Shown here: positions 24,609 to 32,142 of the stretch, piece by piece
Layout: each line of letters begins with the position of its first letter
How positions within the stretch are numbered: position 1 is the stretch's first letter
IMG/VR virus record: IMGVR_UViG_3300042691_027855
Coordinates: 1-64,000 of that record
From: a virus
Strand: one strand, 5' to 3'
Length of the DNA: 64,000 nucleotides
Program-made: the position numbers and the translations under genes
The notes under the pieces: generated by a model
The model's input: the letters and a program-made list of their open reading frames with translations, nothing else
Told to the model about the DNA's origin: nothing
The model's database searches: none

Positions 24609-24881
24609 TCAGCTGCCGTGTTTTCTGATGGTGTCTCTCCAGAAGTCGGATGTCATGTTTTGAGATCCTGTCATTTTGGCAACGGGAACACCATCAACCA
24701 GGGCGATAAGGGTTGGAGTCGCCTTGACTTCGCACTCTTTGGCAAACTCAGTCAAAACTCCGTTTTCTTTGGCATTTGTGATTGTGACGGCATTCTCCCA
24801 ACCTTCTACCTTCTTGAGTTGAGTTTCGGCGTACATGCAGGGTCGGCACCCTTCCTGCACGAACAGGTGAATTTCAGTCAT
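24609..24881 (-). CDS. Thioredoxin/glutaredoxin-like protein (90 aa)
   Basis: FVQEGCRPCMY supplies the CxxC active site at about residues 12-15 and VKATPTLIALVDG contains the cis-proline loop. Could reduce ribonucleotide reductase or host targets. ATG 24881 overlaps the previous gene's end; upstream extension reads other coding sequence. Confidence 0.82.
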   Translation of the reverse strand: MTEIHLFVQEGCRPCMYAETQLKKVEGWENAVTITNAKENGVLTEFAKECEVKATPTLIALVDGVPVAKMTGSQNMTSDFWRDTIRKHGS

Positions 24882-25197
24882 CGGGCAGGGCCTCCAGTGC
24901 GCGGCGGATGATGTCCTTATCGTCACCAAATGCGGTAACGTAATCCAGTCGGCGCAGCGCCTGCTCCTTCAAGCTTGGTGGCTTGGGACGGCGGTAATTG
25001 TAAAACTCAGTCACGTCTTCCTCTTCCCACTGAGCACATTGCTTGAGGTAATTTCCGCAAGCCAGTAACTCCTGGTCGGCGCCCCATTGGGCGGCGCAGT
25101 GAGCCATGAAAACGTAATAGGGGGCAAACTGATGGTCTGCATCTTGGTACCACTGCTGCACCAGCTCGGGCGGCGGCGTAAGTTTGGGGTCAGTCAC
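24874..25197 (-). CDS. 'TPPPEL..QW' family protein (107 aa), GTG start
   Basis: GTG 25197 (MTDPKLTPPPELVQQW) lies just before the stop of the upstream gene. Contains AAQWGADQELLAC and RRPKPPSLKEQAL, shared with the N-terminal half of the gene at 29092-29625. I recall this family from picocyanobacteria and their phages; function unknown. Confidence 0.7.
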   Translation of the reverse strand: MTDPKLTPPPELVQQWYQDADHQFAPYYVFMAHCAAQWGADQELLACGNYLKQCAQWEEEDVTEFYNYRRPKPPSLKEQALRRLDYVTAFGDDKDIIRRALEALPDD

Positions 25198-25396
25198 TAC
25201 ATGCCTCCTCTCTAAGTTCAGTTGTAATCCAATCAATCTGAGGACCAAACTCCTCCTCCAACCATATCGCCACTTCTCGAATCGCAGCGCGTGCTTCCGG
25301 TTGGCCAGCACTCATGAAAACAGAACCGTTTGAACGTGCGTATTCAACGTAGATTGCGTGTTGAACCCGATTCACTAACGAGTCGTAGTCACTCAT
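25190..25396 (-). CDS. Small helical protein (68 aa)
   Basis: PEARAAIREVAIWLEEEFGPQ resembles the 'AAALR..' core of the neighbouring paralogous small proteins. Coupled on both sides. Unknown function. Confidence 0.6.
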   Translation of the reverse strand: MSDYDSLVNRVQHAIYVEYARSNGSVFMSAGQPEARAAIREVAIWLEEEFGPQIDWITTELREEACSD

Positions 25397-25619
25397 TGCT
25401 TTTATCCAAAATCTCCGCAATAAGCAGTAACTGAGGGGCGGGAATCATTGCCTGCCCATCTTGGCATTGGTTGATTACTTCCCGTAAAGCGGCGGCAAGC
25501 ATCTCATCCTCTGAGACTTCCCTGTCAAGAGCATCGGCCAAGGTGTAAGCTGCGGAGCTGATCGCTTCAGCTTTTTTCTTCAAGTGTGCTCGGCCCGCAC
25601 GAGTTACCCAGTCACTCAT
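25389..25619 (-). CDS. Small helical protein (76 aa)
   Basis: Starts MSDWVTRAGRAHLKKK. Contains AAALREVINQCQDGQ and QLLLIAEILD, the same arrangement as the proteins at 26363 and 26763, so likely a paralogue. Confidence 0.6.
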   Translation of the reverse strand: MSDWVTRAGRAHLKKKAEAISSAAYTLADALDREVSEDEMLAAALREVINQCQDGQAMIPAPQLLLIAEILDKSNE

Positions 25620-26214
25620 TGCCCGAACCCTTACCAATCATCCAGTTGTAGGTGTCACGAAAGACTTCCCACTTTGCATCATCGTCAGGACCAGGGATGG
25701 CACCGTATCGAGCAACGTATGCCTTCATCGCGGGCGACAACTCGTATTTCGCGCAGTAGTCGTCGTACAAGTCAAAGACTTTGTTGATAGCGGCCTTGCA
25801 AGGATCATCCAGCTCGTACTCTTCGTGTTCCTCCACGAATTCCAGCATATCGCGAAGAGCCGCAACCTCATCTTCGTTAAAACTGCAAGAAATCTCACCT
25901 TGCTCGTAACTCGGGATCAGTTCCGCCTCCAGCGCCTCGTCAGTCATGATTGGTTGCATATTTGCAAACAGGTGTTTAGCTACTTCTTTGCTTTGCTCTT
26001 TGATGTTTGCCTGGGCTCTTGCCATCGCGATTCCTTTGGCAAGGTAACCCCAGTCGCGCACTTCGGTGACAGGCTTCGTCTCACCGCAAACCTGACACTG
26101 CGCTTCCCAGCTGCTTGAGCATCCGACCGAATACTTTCCGTATTTGTCACCACAATCTCTACACACAAGGTCAGCTTGCGTTAGCCGTTCAACAAGGCTA
26201 TCACTTAGTTTCAT
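25612..26214 (-). CDS. Zinc-finger-containing hypothetical protein (200 aa)
   Basis: N-terminal CRDCG...CQVCG pairs (about residues 18-44) form a probable zinc ribbon; the rest is helical and acidic (EDEVAALRDMLEFVEEHEEY). May bind nucleic acid. Start overlaps the 51-aa gene stop (ATGA). Confidence 0.65.
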   Translation of the reverse strand: MKLSDSLVERLTQADLVCRDCGDKYGKYSVGCSSSWEAQCQVCGETKPVTEVRDWGYLAKGIAMARAQANIKEQSKEVAKHLFANMQPIMTDEALEAELIPSYEQGEISCSFNEDEVAALRDMLEFVEEHEEYELDDPCKAAINKVFDLYDDYCAKYELSPAMKAYVARYGAIPGPDDDAKWEVFRDTYNWMIGKGSGNE

Positions 26215-26366
26215 CGTTCTTGTTCAGGAGTTTGGTTATAGTAGTAAGGAAAGAGTTCTCTCAGAATTGTGTCAACAGCGTTGTAGGTTTTACCTCCAAT
26301 CTTGCAACTCTCAAGCTGGTAACGGCGAAGGAGTTGGTAAAGGGTGCGGTACTCAGAGGGTGTCAT
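26211..26366 (-). CDS. Small hypothetical protein (51 aa)
   Basis: MTPSEYRTLYQLLRRYQLES...; ATGA overlaps at both ends with its neighbours make it very likely real. Helical and Tyr-rich. Function unknown. Confidence 0.65.
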   Translation of the reverse strand: MTPSEYRTLYQLLRRYQLESCKIGGKTYNAVDTILRELFPYYYNQTPEQER

Positions 26367-26563
26367 TGTGTCTCCAGCTCCTCGGCGATCAGGCGGATCT
26401 GGGAGGAATCTACAGCGCGGACACCAAGAACGTCGTAACCAAGCTGCTCATCAAGAGCGCGCAGGGCGGCAGCAAGAGCTTTTCGGTCGGTTTCAAAGGA
26501 AGGCTCATTGTAAAGACCAATTCGATTGAAGGCAGTGTAAACTGCAAGAGCTTGAGAAGTCAT
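26363..26563 (-). CDS. Small helical protein of the AALR family (66 aa)
   Basis: ALAAALRALDEQLG and SQIRLIAEELET repeat the core of the proteins at 25389 and 26763. Probably descended from the same small domain. Confidence 0.6.
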   Translation of the reverse strand: MTSQALAVYTAFNRIGLYNEPSFETDRKALAAALRALDEQLGYDVLGVRAVDSSQIRLIAEELETQ

Positions 26564-26763
26564 TCGGGCAAAATAAAGTCAATGTCAGAGGCGATTGCGT
26601 TGAGAATCGCGGTCTCTTCCCACAGCAAGGTTCCGTAGTCGCGCGAACCTTTCTCGCAGGCGCGGTTGCACTCGTGGGTCAGATTGTGCGCCTCGTTGCG
26701 GAGAGCCTGAATCACACGCTCCCAATCGGCGCGGCAGAGGGTGAAGGTGTACAAAGGTTCCAT
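26560..26763 (-). CDS. Hypothetical protein (67 aa)
   Basis: Helical, with ECNRACEKGSRDYGTLLWEE. Overlaps neighbours by a few nt. No family recognised. Confidence 0.6.
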   Translation of the reverse strand: MEPLYTFTLCRADWERVIQALRNEAHNLTHECNRACEKGSRDYGTLLWEETAILNAIASDIDFILPE

Positions 26764-27008
26764 CAGTTAGCACCCTCCAGCTCGACGGCGATGGCAAGAA
26801 GTTCGTCGCGGATTCGCTTAGCGGCACCGCCAATAATGCAATGTTCACGACAGGGCGACCGCTGGGTCAATGGCTCCGGCACCACCTGATCAGCAGCAGC
26901 CCGCAGGGCGGCGGCCACCGATAGTCTGTTGCTGTACGGTCCCTTCATGAAGGCATCCAGCACCGCCTGCGCGGCGGGGGAGAGGGTCATAGCGGTTTCG
27001 TTTTCCAT
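26763..27008 (-). CDS. 'LSPAAQAVLDAF' family protein (81 aa)
   Basis: TLSPAAQAVLDAFMKG and RIRDELLAIAVELEG are shared with the C-terminal half of the gene at 29092. ATG sits at +1 of its cassette promoter. I recall the family from picocyanobacterial phages; function unknown. Confidence 0.72.
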   Translation of the reverse strand: MENETAMTLSPAAQAVLDAFMKGPYSNRLSVAAALRAAADQVVPEPLTQRSPCREHCIIGGAAKRIRDELLAIAVELEGAN

Positions 27009-27083
27009 GAATTAACTATAGCGCCTTTTGCCCCGAAAGCAAAGGGGGCAAACCGCCCCATCAGGTAGGGGAAACCGTCCCTC
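27009..27083 (-). promoter_or_regulatory. Leaderless promoter cassette 7
   Basis: -35 TTTGCT 27038-27043, 17 bp, -10 TATAGT 27015-27020, 6 nt, ATG. The distal half-site (GGACGGTTTCCCCTACC) is translated as the end of the upstream 54-aa protein. Confidence 0.82.
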
Positions 27084-27225
27084 GGATGGGACCGTCGCCT
27101 TTGCCTTCCAGAGACTTTACAAGTAGCTCCGTGAACTTCTCCTGAGCCTCGGAATCGTACGCCATCATATTGCCGTTCAACTCTCGAAGAAGCTCGGTCA
27201 GATCTTTCCACTCTTCTTGTTCCAC
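27061..27225 (-). CDS. Small hypothetical protein (54 aa), GTG start
   Basis: MEQEEWKDLTELLREL...GPIRGTVSPT. GTG 27225 has GAGGTG upstream. Its last six codons and TGA lie inside promoter cassette 7, an example of the cassette serving as a coding 3' end. Confidence 0.6.
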   Translation of the reverse strand: MEQEEWKDLTELLRELNGNMMAYDSEAQEKFTELLVKSLEGKGDGPIRGTVSPT

Positions 27226-27238
27226 GGTTCACCTCAAA

Positions 27239-27517
27239 TCAAAAAACATCGTTAGGTTGGAAGACAGCATTCTCTCTTTGTGCCCATTCAATCAGTCTGT
27301 CGCCCAAATCAAGAGCCATCTCAGGGGTGAGAAGAATCTCCTCGAAGTCGCCCCATTGTGAGCGCCGACCGAGCAAATAACCGACTGCGTTGCGAAGGCG
27401 ATTCCAGAGAGGTAGCGGTGAGAGGTGAATTTCAAGGAAGGCATCATTTTCATCCGCCGAAACTACGAAACTATGCTCAATGCTTCCGCAGGGGCAAATG
27501 AATAGAGTGCGCTTCAC
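27239..27517 (-). CDS. Conserved hypothetical protein (92 aa)
   Basis: FICPCGSIEHSFVVS then LPLWNRLRNAVGYLLGR: a CxC-H pattern that might bind a metal, followed by an amphipathic region. Similar small proteins are common in phages; function unknown. Overlaps the phosphatase gene by 4 nt. Confidence 0.65.
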   Translation of the reverse strand: MKRTLFICPCGSIEHSFVVSADENDAFLEIHLSPLPLWNRLRNAVGYLLGRRSQWGDFEEILLTPEMALDLGDRLIEWAQRENAVFQPNDVF

Positions 27518-27906
27518 TGTTTCACGTGAATTACGGGAACATTATTCCTCTGGAGCATTTCGATATTCCCTGCGTTATCGTCAGCCCAGACAAGCGGATC
27601 GCTGTAGAAAGAGCGAATCCTGATCAGGTGATCTTCCTTGATTACGTGATCCGGGACTCCCTCTTGGTCGTCTGGACGCATGAAGATTTGAATTGGAAGA
27701 AGTCCGTGCATCTTCAACCACTCGGTTGTTTGCGGGCGAAGGCGCTCAGGGCGAGCGGTAGAGATTAGCAGCGGACGTTCAGCCTGGAGGGCGATTGCCA
27801 CAAGAAGCATCGCGGCATTTTCTCTCAGAGTTAGGAGGTTGTTCTCATCGTAATGCTCTGAGGTAAGGGTACCATCAATGTCAAAGACAACAGGTTGTTT
27901 TCTCAT
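27514..27906 (-). CDS. HAD polynucleotide 3'-phosphatase-like (130 aa)
   Basis: VVFDIDGTL is HAD motif I; LLISTARPERLR gives motif II; FMRPDDQEGVPDHVIKEDHL and VWADDNAGN resemble the C-terminal 3'-phosphatase half of T4 polynucleotide kinase. With the separate kinase at 31397 this makes a split Pnk for RNA end healing. Another HAD substrate cannot be excluded. Confidence 0.72.
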   Translation of the reverse strand: MRKQPVVFDIDGTLTSEHYDENNLLTLRENAAMLLVAIALQAERPLLISTARPERLRPQTTEWLKMHGLLPIQIFMRPDDQEGVPDHVIKEDHLIRIRSFYSDPLVWADDNAGNIEMLQRNNVPVIHVKQ

Positions 27907-28160
27907 ACCAATTTTGCTTGCAGTTTGTCCAGGGTTTGAAGAAGGTTGTTCATTCGGTTTGCCTCTTGCTGAGCCTCGTCTAGTTGCCCCCTCGTAACGT
28001 AGGTGGCGATTGTTTGCGAGTGCTTTACGCGATAAGTTTCTGCGTAGGAGTCGGCACATAGCGCCAGAATCGCCCACTGTTCGTTGGTCAGGGTTACCGA
28101 GCGACTGATTTCGTTCTCAGGCTCCCCTGCGAAAACAACTAGCTCTGTGTCAGTCAACAT
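27903..28160 (-). CDS. Hypothetical protein (85 aa)
   Basis: Starts MLTDTELVVFAGEPENE at 28160. Helical second half (EAQQEANRMNNLLQTLDKLQ), likely a short coiled coil. Overlaps the phosphatase gene by 4 nt. Confidence 0.65.
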   Translation of the reverse strand: MLTDTELVVFAGEPENEISRSVTLTNEQWAILALCADSYAETYRVKHSQTIATYVTRGQLDEAQQEANRMNNLLQTLDKLQAKLV

Positions 28161-28389
28161 TTTTTCTCTCTTTGAAGAATTCCGCTGCGATTCTGTCCGC
28201 ATTTCGCTTTATTTCGTAGCGCACCCAGGGGCTATCTGGGTGATAGCGAACCTTGAACCAGAAACGTTGAAGCTCGATGCGGAGGAGCTTGGATTGCAAC
28301 ACTAACCAGTCATACACGTTGCTATCTTGAACAACAACGTAAACGAGGCAAGCGCCAATCGTGAACCAAGTTAGTGTGGCGACGTTCAT
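28150..28389 (-). CDS. Small membrane protein (79 aa)
   Basis: One N-terminal transmembrane helix (LTWFTIGACLVYVVVQ) followed by a basic cytoplasmic part (RYHPDSPWVRYEIKRNADR). Unknown role at the membrane. Confidence 0.65.
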   Translation of the reverse strand: MNVATLTWFTIGACLVYVVVQDSNVYDWLVLQSKLLRIELQRFWFKVRYHPDSPWVRYEIKRNADRIAAEFFKERKNVD

Positions 28390-28571
28390 GCTAAGTCTGC
28401 CGAGTCAACTACTACAAGAGTTGAATCGATAGCAACTAGCCACGTGTTCAACAGTTTTTTCAGTTTATCATTATCAACGTTCTCACCGTTGATGTTTAAG
28501 TTGAGGTCAGTGTCGTGATCGCCGTTGTAAGACCGGTAGGAAAAGTCAACGGTGTTCTTTTCAGAGCTCAT
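28386..28571 (-). CDS. Hypothetical protein (61 aa)
   Basis: MSSEKNTVDFSYRSYNGDHD...; Asn/Asp-rich beta part and a hydrophobic end (WLVAIDSTLVVVDS). No family recognised. Confidence 0.6.
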   Translation of the reverse strand: MSSEKNTVDFSYRSYNGDHDTDLNLNINGENVDNDKLKKLLNTWLVAIDSTLVVVDSADLA

Positions 28572-28833
28572 TTTGTTTCTTGATGTTGAGTAGGAGAAGG
28601 AAGCCTTCGTATTTTGAGAAGGTGGCAACAGGCTGCCAGTGGTTCAGATAAGAGGTCGAAAGATACCACTCGTCGTCTTTTTTGTAGACGCGAGCGACAG
28701 GAACACCCTCGTAACTAGCAGCGTAAATCACCTCTGCTTCTGAGGAGGAGACGATCCACAATGGTGACTGATAGTCCAAGGGTTTACCGTACTCGACGAA
28801 TGTTCTCCCAGTAAGGAGAGTCTGGACGTTCAT
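28561..28833 (-). CDS. Hypothetical protein (90 aa)
   Basis: Beta-rich (YQSPLWIVSSSEAEVIYAAS; GVPVARVYKKDDEWYLS). Overlaps the next upstream gene by 50 nt, more than usual, so the start at 28833 could be later. Confidence 0.6.
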   Translation of the reverse strand: MNVQTLLTGRTFVEYGKPLDYQSPLWIVSSSEAEVIYAASYEGVPVARVYKKDDEWYLSTSYLNHWQPVATFSKYEGFLLLLNIKKQNEL

Positions 28834-29092
28834 TGGGTTGCACCTTGATTGGAGTGAGAGTTGCTTTGCGACGCTTGAGAATTTCCCAGAGCCCTGCTTT
28901 CAATCGCGGGTCGGTAGTTGTATTATAGGCAGCCACGAGTTTCGTAAATGCCTCGTCGCGTTCGGGAATGCGAAGGTTTTCACGCGAGAGAATGTCTTTC
29001 GTGAGGTCAAGATCGCCAGGTTTGCCTTGAACTTTTGCCCTGCCGAAATTGCCGGTGTGAACGCCAGTAGTTCGTAGTCCGTGATTTACCAT
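28784..29092 (-). CDS. Hypothetical basic protein (102 aa)
   Basis: Starts MVNHGLRTTGVHTGNFGRAK, overlapping the stop of the chimeric gene (ATG in TGATGG). Basic with Gly-rich N-terminus. Unknown. Confidence 0.6.
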   Translation of the reverse strand: MVNHGLRTTGVHTGNFGRAKVQGKPGDLDLTKDILSRENLRIPERDEAFTKLVAAYNTTTDPRLKAGLWEILKRRKATLTPIKVQPNERPDSPYWENIRRVR

Positions 29093-29625
29093 CAGTTGAA
29101 ACCCTCCAGCTCGGCGGCGATGGCAAGGAGTTTGCCCCTAATCTCAAGCGCTTTCCCTAACACAGGGCTTTCATTGCGTTCGTAATACTCAAGCATTACA
29201 GCAGGTGGCACCACCTGCTCCGCAACAGCTTGCAGGGCGGCGGAAAGCATGGTGCGCTCATTGACGACCCACACGCCTTCTACATACTCACCATCACTAG
29301 CGTTTTCAAAGGCATCCAACACCGCCTGAGCGGCGGGGGAAAGCGTACCGTTCAAACCGTAAAAACCCTGCGATTTGTTACACATTGCCACCCTCCAGCT
29401 CGGCGGCTTGGGGCGGCGGGCGGCGCGGATGTAGCGAGCAAAGTTATAAGCATCCTCACCTGCGTCAATCTCAACCAGCCTTAGGCACGCCTCCAGCTCC
29501 TGGTCGGCGCCCGCTTGGAAGGCTTGAAGCAGCAGCACATCGACGTTTTCGCGCTCGTCAAACCAGTCGTCTTCCCACTGCTTGAGAAGCTCCGGAGGTG
29601 GGGTGATCGGGTAGTTTTCGTTCAT
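29092..29625 (-). CDS. Chimeric protein: TPPPEL-family front, LSPAAQAVLDAF-family back (177 aa)
   Basis: Residues 1-75 (ITPPPELLKQW; GADQELEAC; RRPKPPS) match the gene at 24874; residues 90-177 (TLSPAAQAVLDAFENA; IRGKLLAIAAELEG) match the gene at 26763. At the junction the sequence in another frame encodes the normal end of a back-type protein (QAAELEGGNV-stop), so the fusion looks like recombination at a shared GCCGCCGAGC tract. GGAGGG 7 nt before an internal ATG may also let the back half be made alone. Confidence 0.7.
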   Translation of the reverse strand: MNENYPITPPPELLKQWEDDWFDERENVDVLLLQAFQAGADQELEACLRLVEIDAGEDAYNFARYIRAARRPKPPSWRVAMCNKSQGFYGLNGTLSPAAQAVLDAFENASDGEYVEGVWVVNERTMLSAALQAVAEQVVPPAVMLEYYERNESPVLGKALEIRGKLLAIAAELEGFN

Positions 29626-29698
29626 GAATTAACTATAGCGCCTTTTGTCCGTTTTCGAAAGGGGGCAAACCGCCCTCCCAGGTACGGTTAACCGCCCT
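29626..29698 (-). promoter_or_regulatory. Leaderless promoter cassette 8
   Basis: -35 TTTCGA 29655-29660, 17 bp, -10 TATAGT 29632-29637, 6 nt, ATG. Begins inside the TAG of the 42-aa gene. Confidence 0.85.
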
Positions 29699-29825
29699 AC
29701 TCGTGATAACCGATAATTACGTATCCTTGCTTCCTCAGATCGTCTAAAGCGTGTTTTCCCCAAGGAACCCAGCGCCACTCAGTTTTCCCACCTGCTAGAA
29801 GCAAGTGAACGCACATGTACCTCAT
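29697..29825 (-). CDS. Small hypothetical protein (42 aa)
   Basis: MRYMCVHLLLAGGKTEWRWV...GYVIIGYHE. ATG lies 1 nt after the exonuclease stop. Its TAG is the first part of the cassette motif TAGGGCGGTTAACC. Confidence 0.6.
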   Translation of the reverse strand: MRYMCVHLLLAGGKTEWRWVPWGKHALDDLRKQGYVIIGYHE

Positions 29826-29826
29826 A

Positions 29827-30708
29827 TCAGCACCCAAGTGTCTGCAGGATTTTACCTTTGCGCTTCAACATCTGCTTGAACTCAAGCGCCTCAAATAGTG
29901 CCTCAACGTGAAGGGGAATGGGCGGACTCGACGCAAACCAGACCAGATCCGGAACGTCGTGCTCCAGCGTTACCAAACGCAGGTTAGCGAGGAAAGTTCC
30001 TGCATTGTCTTTCACCTTCGGGTGAAGGCAAATTCGGTCGGCACCGGTGAGTCCCGAGAAAACGTCCTCCTTGGGGCGGCTTTCCTCGATAATTTTGACG
30101 GCAGTCTTCGGACCGATCTTAGGAATCCCTGCCACGTTATCGCTGGAGTCACCGCTGAGCGCCTTGAAGTATTTGACCTCTGCCGGGAACACACCGAAGT
30201 GATTAAGCACGCCGTCAATGTCAACAAGCTCGATCTTCTTCGTCGAGCTAAACAGCAGGACCTTCACCCTGTTGCTAACTAACTGAAGCAAATCTTTGTC
30301 ACAAGTTAAGATGTGAACTTCTTCGTAAGCCGTTGAATGACGTGAAATATGCGCGATTACGTCGTCAGCCTCGTAGCCTGGTGCCTTCGCGATCGTCATG
30401 CCCAGCGTGGGCAAAACTTCCTCCAGCAGCAGGCTTTGATCGGCGTAGTGGGCAATGTCGCCACCCTCACGATTGGCCTTGTAGGCAGTTGACTCTTTCT
30501 TGCGCCAGTTGTTTCCACCTTCGGCGCAGGGGATCACGCAGCTGTACTCTTCCTTCGCCATGATGGCAAAGAGTGCGTTTAGGAACCCCATTGTCCCGGT
30601 AACGGGAATTCCAGCCGAAGTTGTGAGCTCACCGCAGGTGCGTGTGAGTGCAGATCGCGAGCGGTGGAACAGGGCGGAGCAGTCGATTAGCAGCAGGCGG
30701 TTCTTCAT
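29827..30708 (-). CDS. 5'-3' exonuclease / flap nuclease, T5 D15-like (293 aa)
   Basis: PIN-like FEN nuclease removing RNA primers and flaps. Metal ligands are seen in LLIDCSALFHRSR, GYEADDVIA, TCDKDLLQL and the helix-3-turn-helix GDSSDNVAGIPKIGPKTA. Normal length for stand-alone phage FENs. The polymerase here has no 5'-3' exonuclease domain, so this gene would complete primer removal. Coupled to the phosphatase gene. Confidence 0.9.
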   Translation of the reverse strand: MKNRLLLIDCSALFHRSRSALTRTCGELTTSAGIPVTGTMGFLNALFAIMAKEEYSCVIPCAEGGNNWRKKESTAYKANREGGDIAHYADQSLLLEEVLPTLGMTIAKAPGYEADDVIAHISRHSTAYEEVHILTCDKDLLQLVSNRVKVLLFSSTKKIELVDIDGVLNHFGVFPAEVKYFKALSGDSSDNVAGIPKIGPKTAVKIIEESRPKEDVFSGLTGADRICLHPKVKDNAGTFLANLRLVTLEHDVPDLVWFASSPPIPLHVEALFEALEFKQMLKRKGKILQTLGC

Positions 30709-31397
30709 TGAGGGTCGGTTTCGATCTGAAAGAAGGTGTCTTGGGTGGCGTTGTAAGCAGTTAGCACTCCGGTTTTGTACGCAAGAGTGTCAATGCAAAT
30801 ACCGTTCGGAATTCGGTAGGGCAATGCGCCTTTCGGAGTGTGACCGAAGACAACTTTCTTGAGGTGCGGAGTCCACTTTTCAAATTGCGGCCCATCATCC
30901 AGAAAGGGCCTCCGCATCCATAGAAATTGCTCTCGAAGGTAGTGCGTTCCCATCATCGTTTGGGGATCCTCACCAGGCGGGCAGCCTGCGTGTGTGAACA
31001 GCGTATCACCGATTACAGCGTAGTACGGCAGCTCGCGAAGCCATCCGACGTGTTTCCTTAGTTTTTCGAAATCTTCCCAGTTTCCACCATTCATAACCCA
31101 GTCTTCCCACCCGAAACCCTCGTCAGCGTTTAGAAACATCTGCTCGTGATTGCCACGAATCACGGTGAATGCCTCAAGACCGTTGCGAGTGGGATCCTCG
31201 AGAAGGCAGCGGGTGAGTTCCAGGACGACCAAGTCCTCACCGCCACGATCAACCAAGTCGCCAAGAAGAATGACATGGGCTCCGCTGTCGCGAACCCAGT
31301 CAAGAAACATTAGGTAAGGTTCTGCAGTTGCGTGAATGTCACCAACGGCGATCACGTCGCCGGGATTGATAACATCGCAGAAGTTAAAAATATCCAT
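30705..31397 (-). CDS. Serine/threonine protein phosphatase-like metallophosphoesterase (230 aa)
   Basis: GDIHA, GDLVDRG, RGNHE, then FTHAG and FGHTP are the five metallophosphoesterase motifs in the order of lambda phosphatase and PP1-type enzymes. Could dephosphorylate host proteins or nucleotides. ATG 31397 overlaps the kinase stop (ATGA). Confidence 0.88.
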   Translation of the reverse strand: MDIFNFCDVINPGDVIAVGDIHATAEPYLMFLDWVRDSGAHVILLGDLVDRGGEDLVVLELTRCLLEDPTRNGLEAFTVIRGNHEQMFLNADEGFGWEDWVMNGGNWEDFEKLRKHVGWLRELPYYAVIGDTLFTHAGCPPGEDPQTMMGTHYLREQFLWMRRPFLDDGPQFEKWTPHLKKVVFGHTPKGALPYRIPNGICIDTLAYKTGVLTAYNATQDTFFQIETDPQ

Positions 31398-31855
31398 CAA
31401 AAGATAAAGTTGATTCGATCAAAAGATTCGTTATAGATGTTCTTCAGAGAAGCGTTCAGTTTCTCGTGCATGGTGCGAATCACATGCTCGGGAACTTTGC
31501 GAGTCCGAGAAGCGTTGCGCTTCAGGCAGGTTTCAACAGTCGGGTTGACGACCACGGCTTCAATCTTGGTGTAACCGTAAGACTTCAGAAGAGCGATAGC
31601 CTCCTTCCGATAAGACGCTCGATAATGAGTACCGTCCAGAATAACAGGCATACCGCAAGCTTCAGAAACCAGCTCCTCAATTCGGTCCTGGATTTCCACC
31701 CAGTTGCCCTGGATGTCAGCGGAACCGTAGAGTTCAGCGCGAATGTCGTCACCGGAGATAACAAAAGCATTCTCAGACTCTGCCAGTTCGGAAGCAAAGG
31801 TGGATTTGCCGGAGCCGGGAGCCCCGACCATCACGTAAGCACGGAATTCGTTCAT
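31397..31855 (-). CDS. Polynucleotide 5'-kinase domain, T4 Pnk-like (152 aa)
   Basis: Walker A GAPGSGKST, then ISGDDIRAELYG and ILDGTHYRASYRK, typical of the T4 Pnk kinase half, but without the phosphatase half. The separate HAD protein at 27514 could supply that. With the RNA ligase at 45394 this gives kinase-phosphatase-ligase RNA repair. ATG is at +1 of a cassette. Confidence 0.8.
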   Translation of the reverse strand: MNEFRAYVMVGAPGSGKSTFASELAESENAFVISGDDIRAELYGSADIQGNWVEIQDRIEELVSEACGMPVILDGTHYRASYRKEAIALLKSYGYTKIEAVVVNPTVETCLKRNASRTRKVPEHVIRTMHEKLNASLKNIYNESFDRINFIF

Positions 31856-31928
31856 GATATAACTATAGCGTTTTTTGGCCGAAAGGTAAAGGGGGTAAAC
31901 CGCCCTCCGAGGTACGGTTAACCGCCCT
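31856..31928 (-). promoter_or_regulatory. Leaderless promoter cassette 9
   Basis: -35 TTTACC 31885-31890, 17 bp, -10 TATAGT 31862-31867, 6 nt, ATG. Its GGCGGTTAA supplies the last codons and stop of the 74-aa gene. Confidence 0.85.
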
Positions 31929-32142
31929 TTCGAGAAGCTTCGTAGAACCGCCAACGATCGAGCCACTCCTTCCAAGGATTGGAATCGTCGATTACTCCTT
32001 GGTCAAGGTTCACAAAGTCTTGAACGATTCGCGCAGCATCCTGAAGATCTTCGTCACTCCATGGTTCTTGCGGGAAGATGTTCTGGTTAGGAGTTGCGAG
32101 TAGGAGGTTACGCAGCTTGGACTTTAGAATTTCTGTTGTCAC
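31918..32142 (-). CDS. Hypothetical protein (74 aa)
   Basis: Acidic, Trp-rich end (NPWKEWLDRWRFYEASRKGG). The final Gly-Gly-stop is encoded by the promoter cassette. Overlaps the NMNAT-like gene by 35 nt. Confidence 0.65.
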   Translation of the reverse strand: MTTEILKSKLRNLLLATPNQNIFPQEPWSDEDLQDAARIVQDFVNLDQGVIDDSNPWKEWLDRWRFYEASRKGG

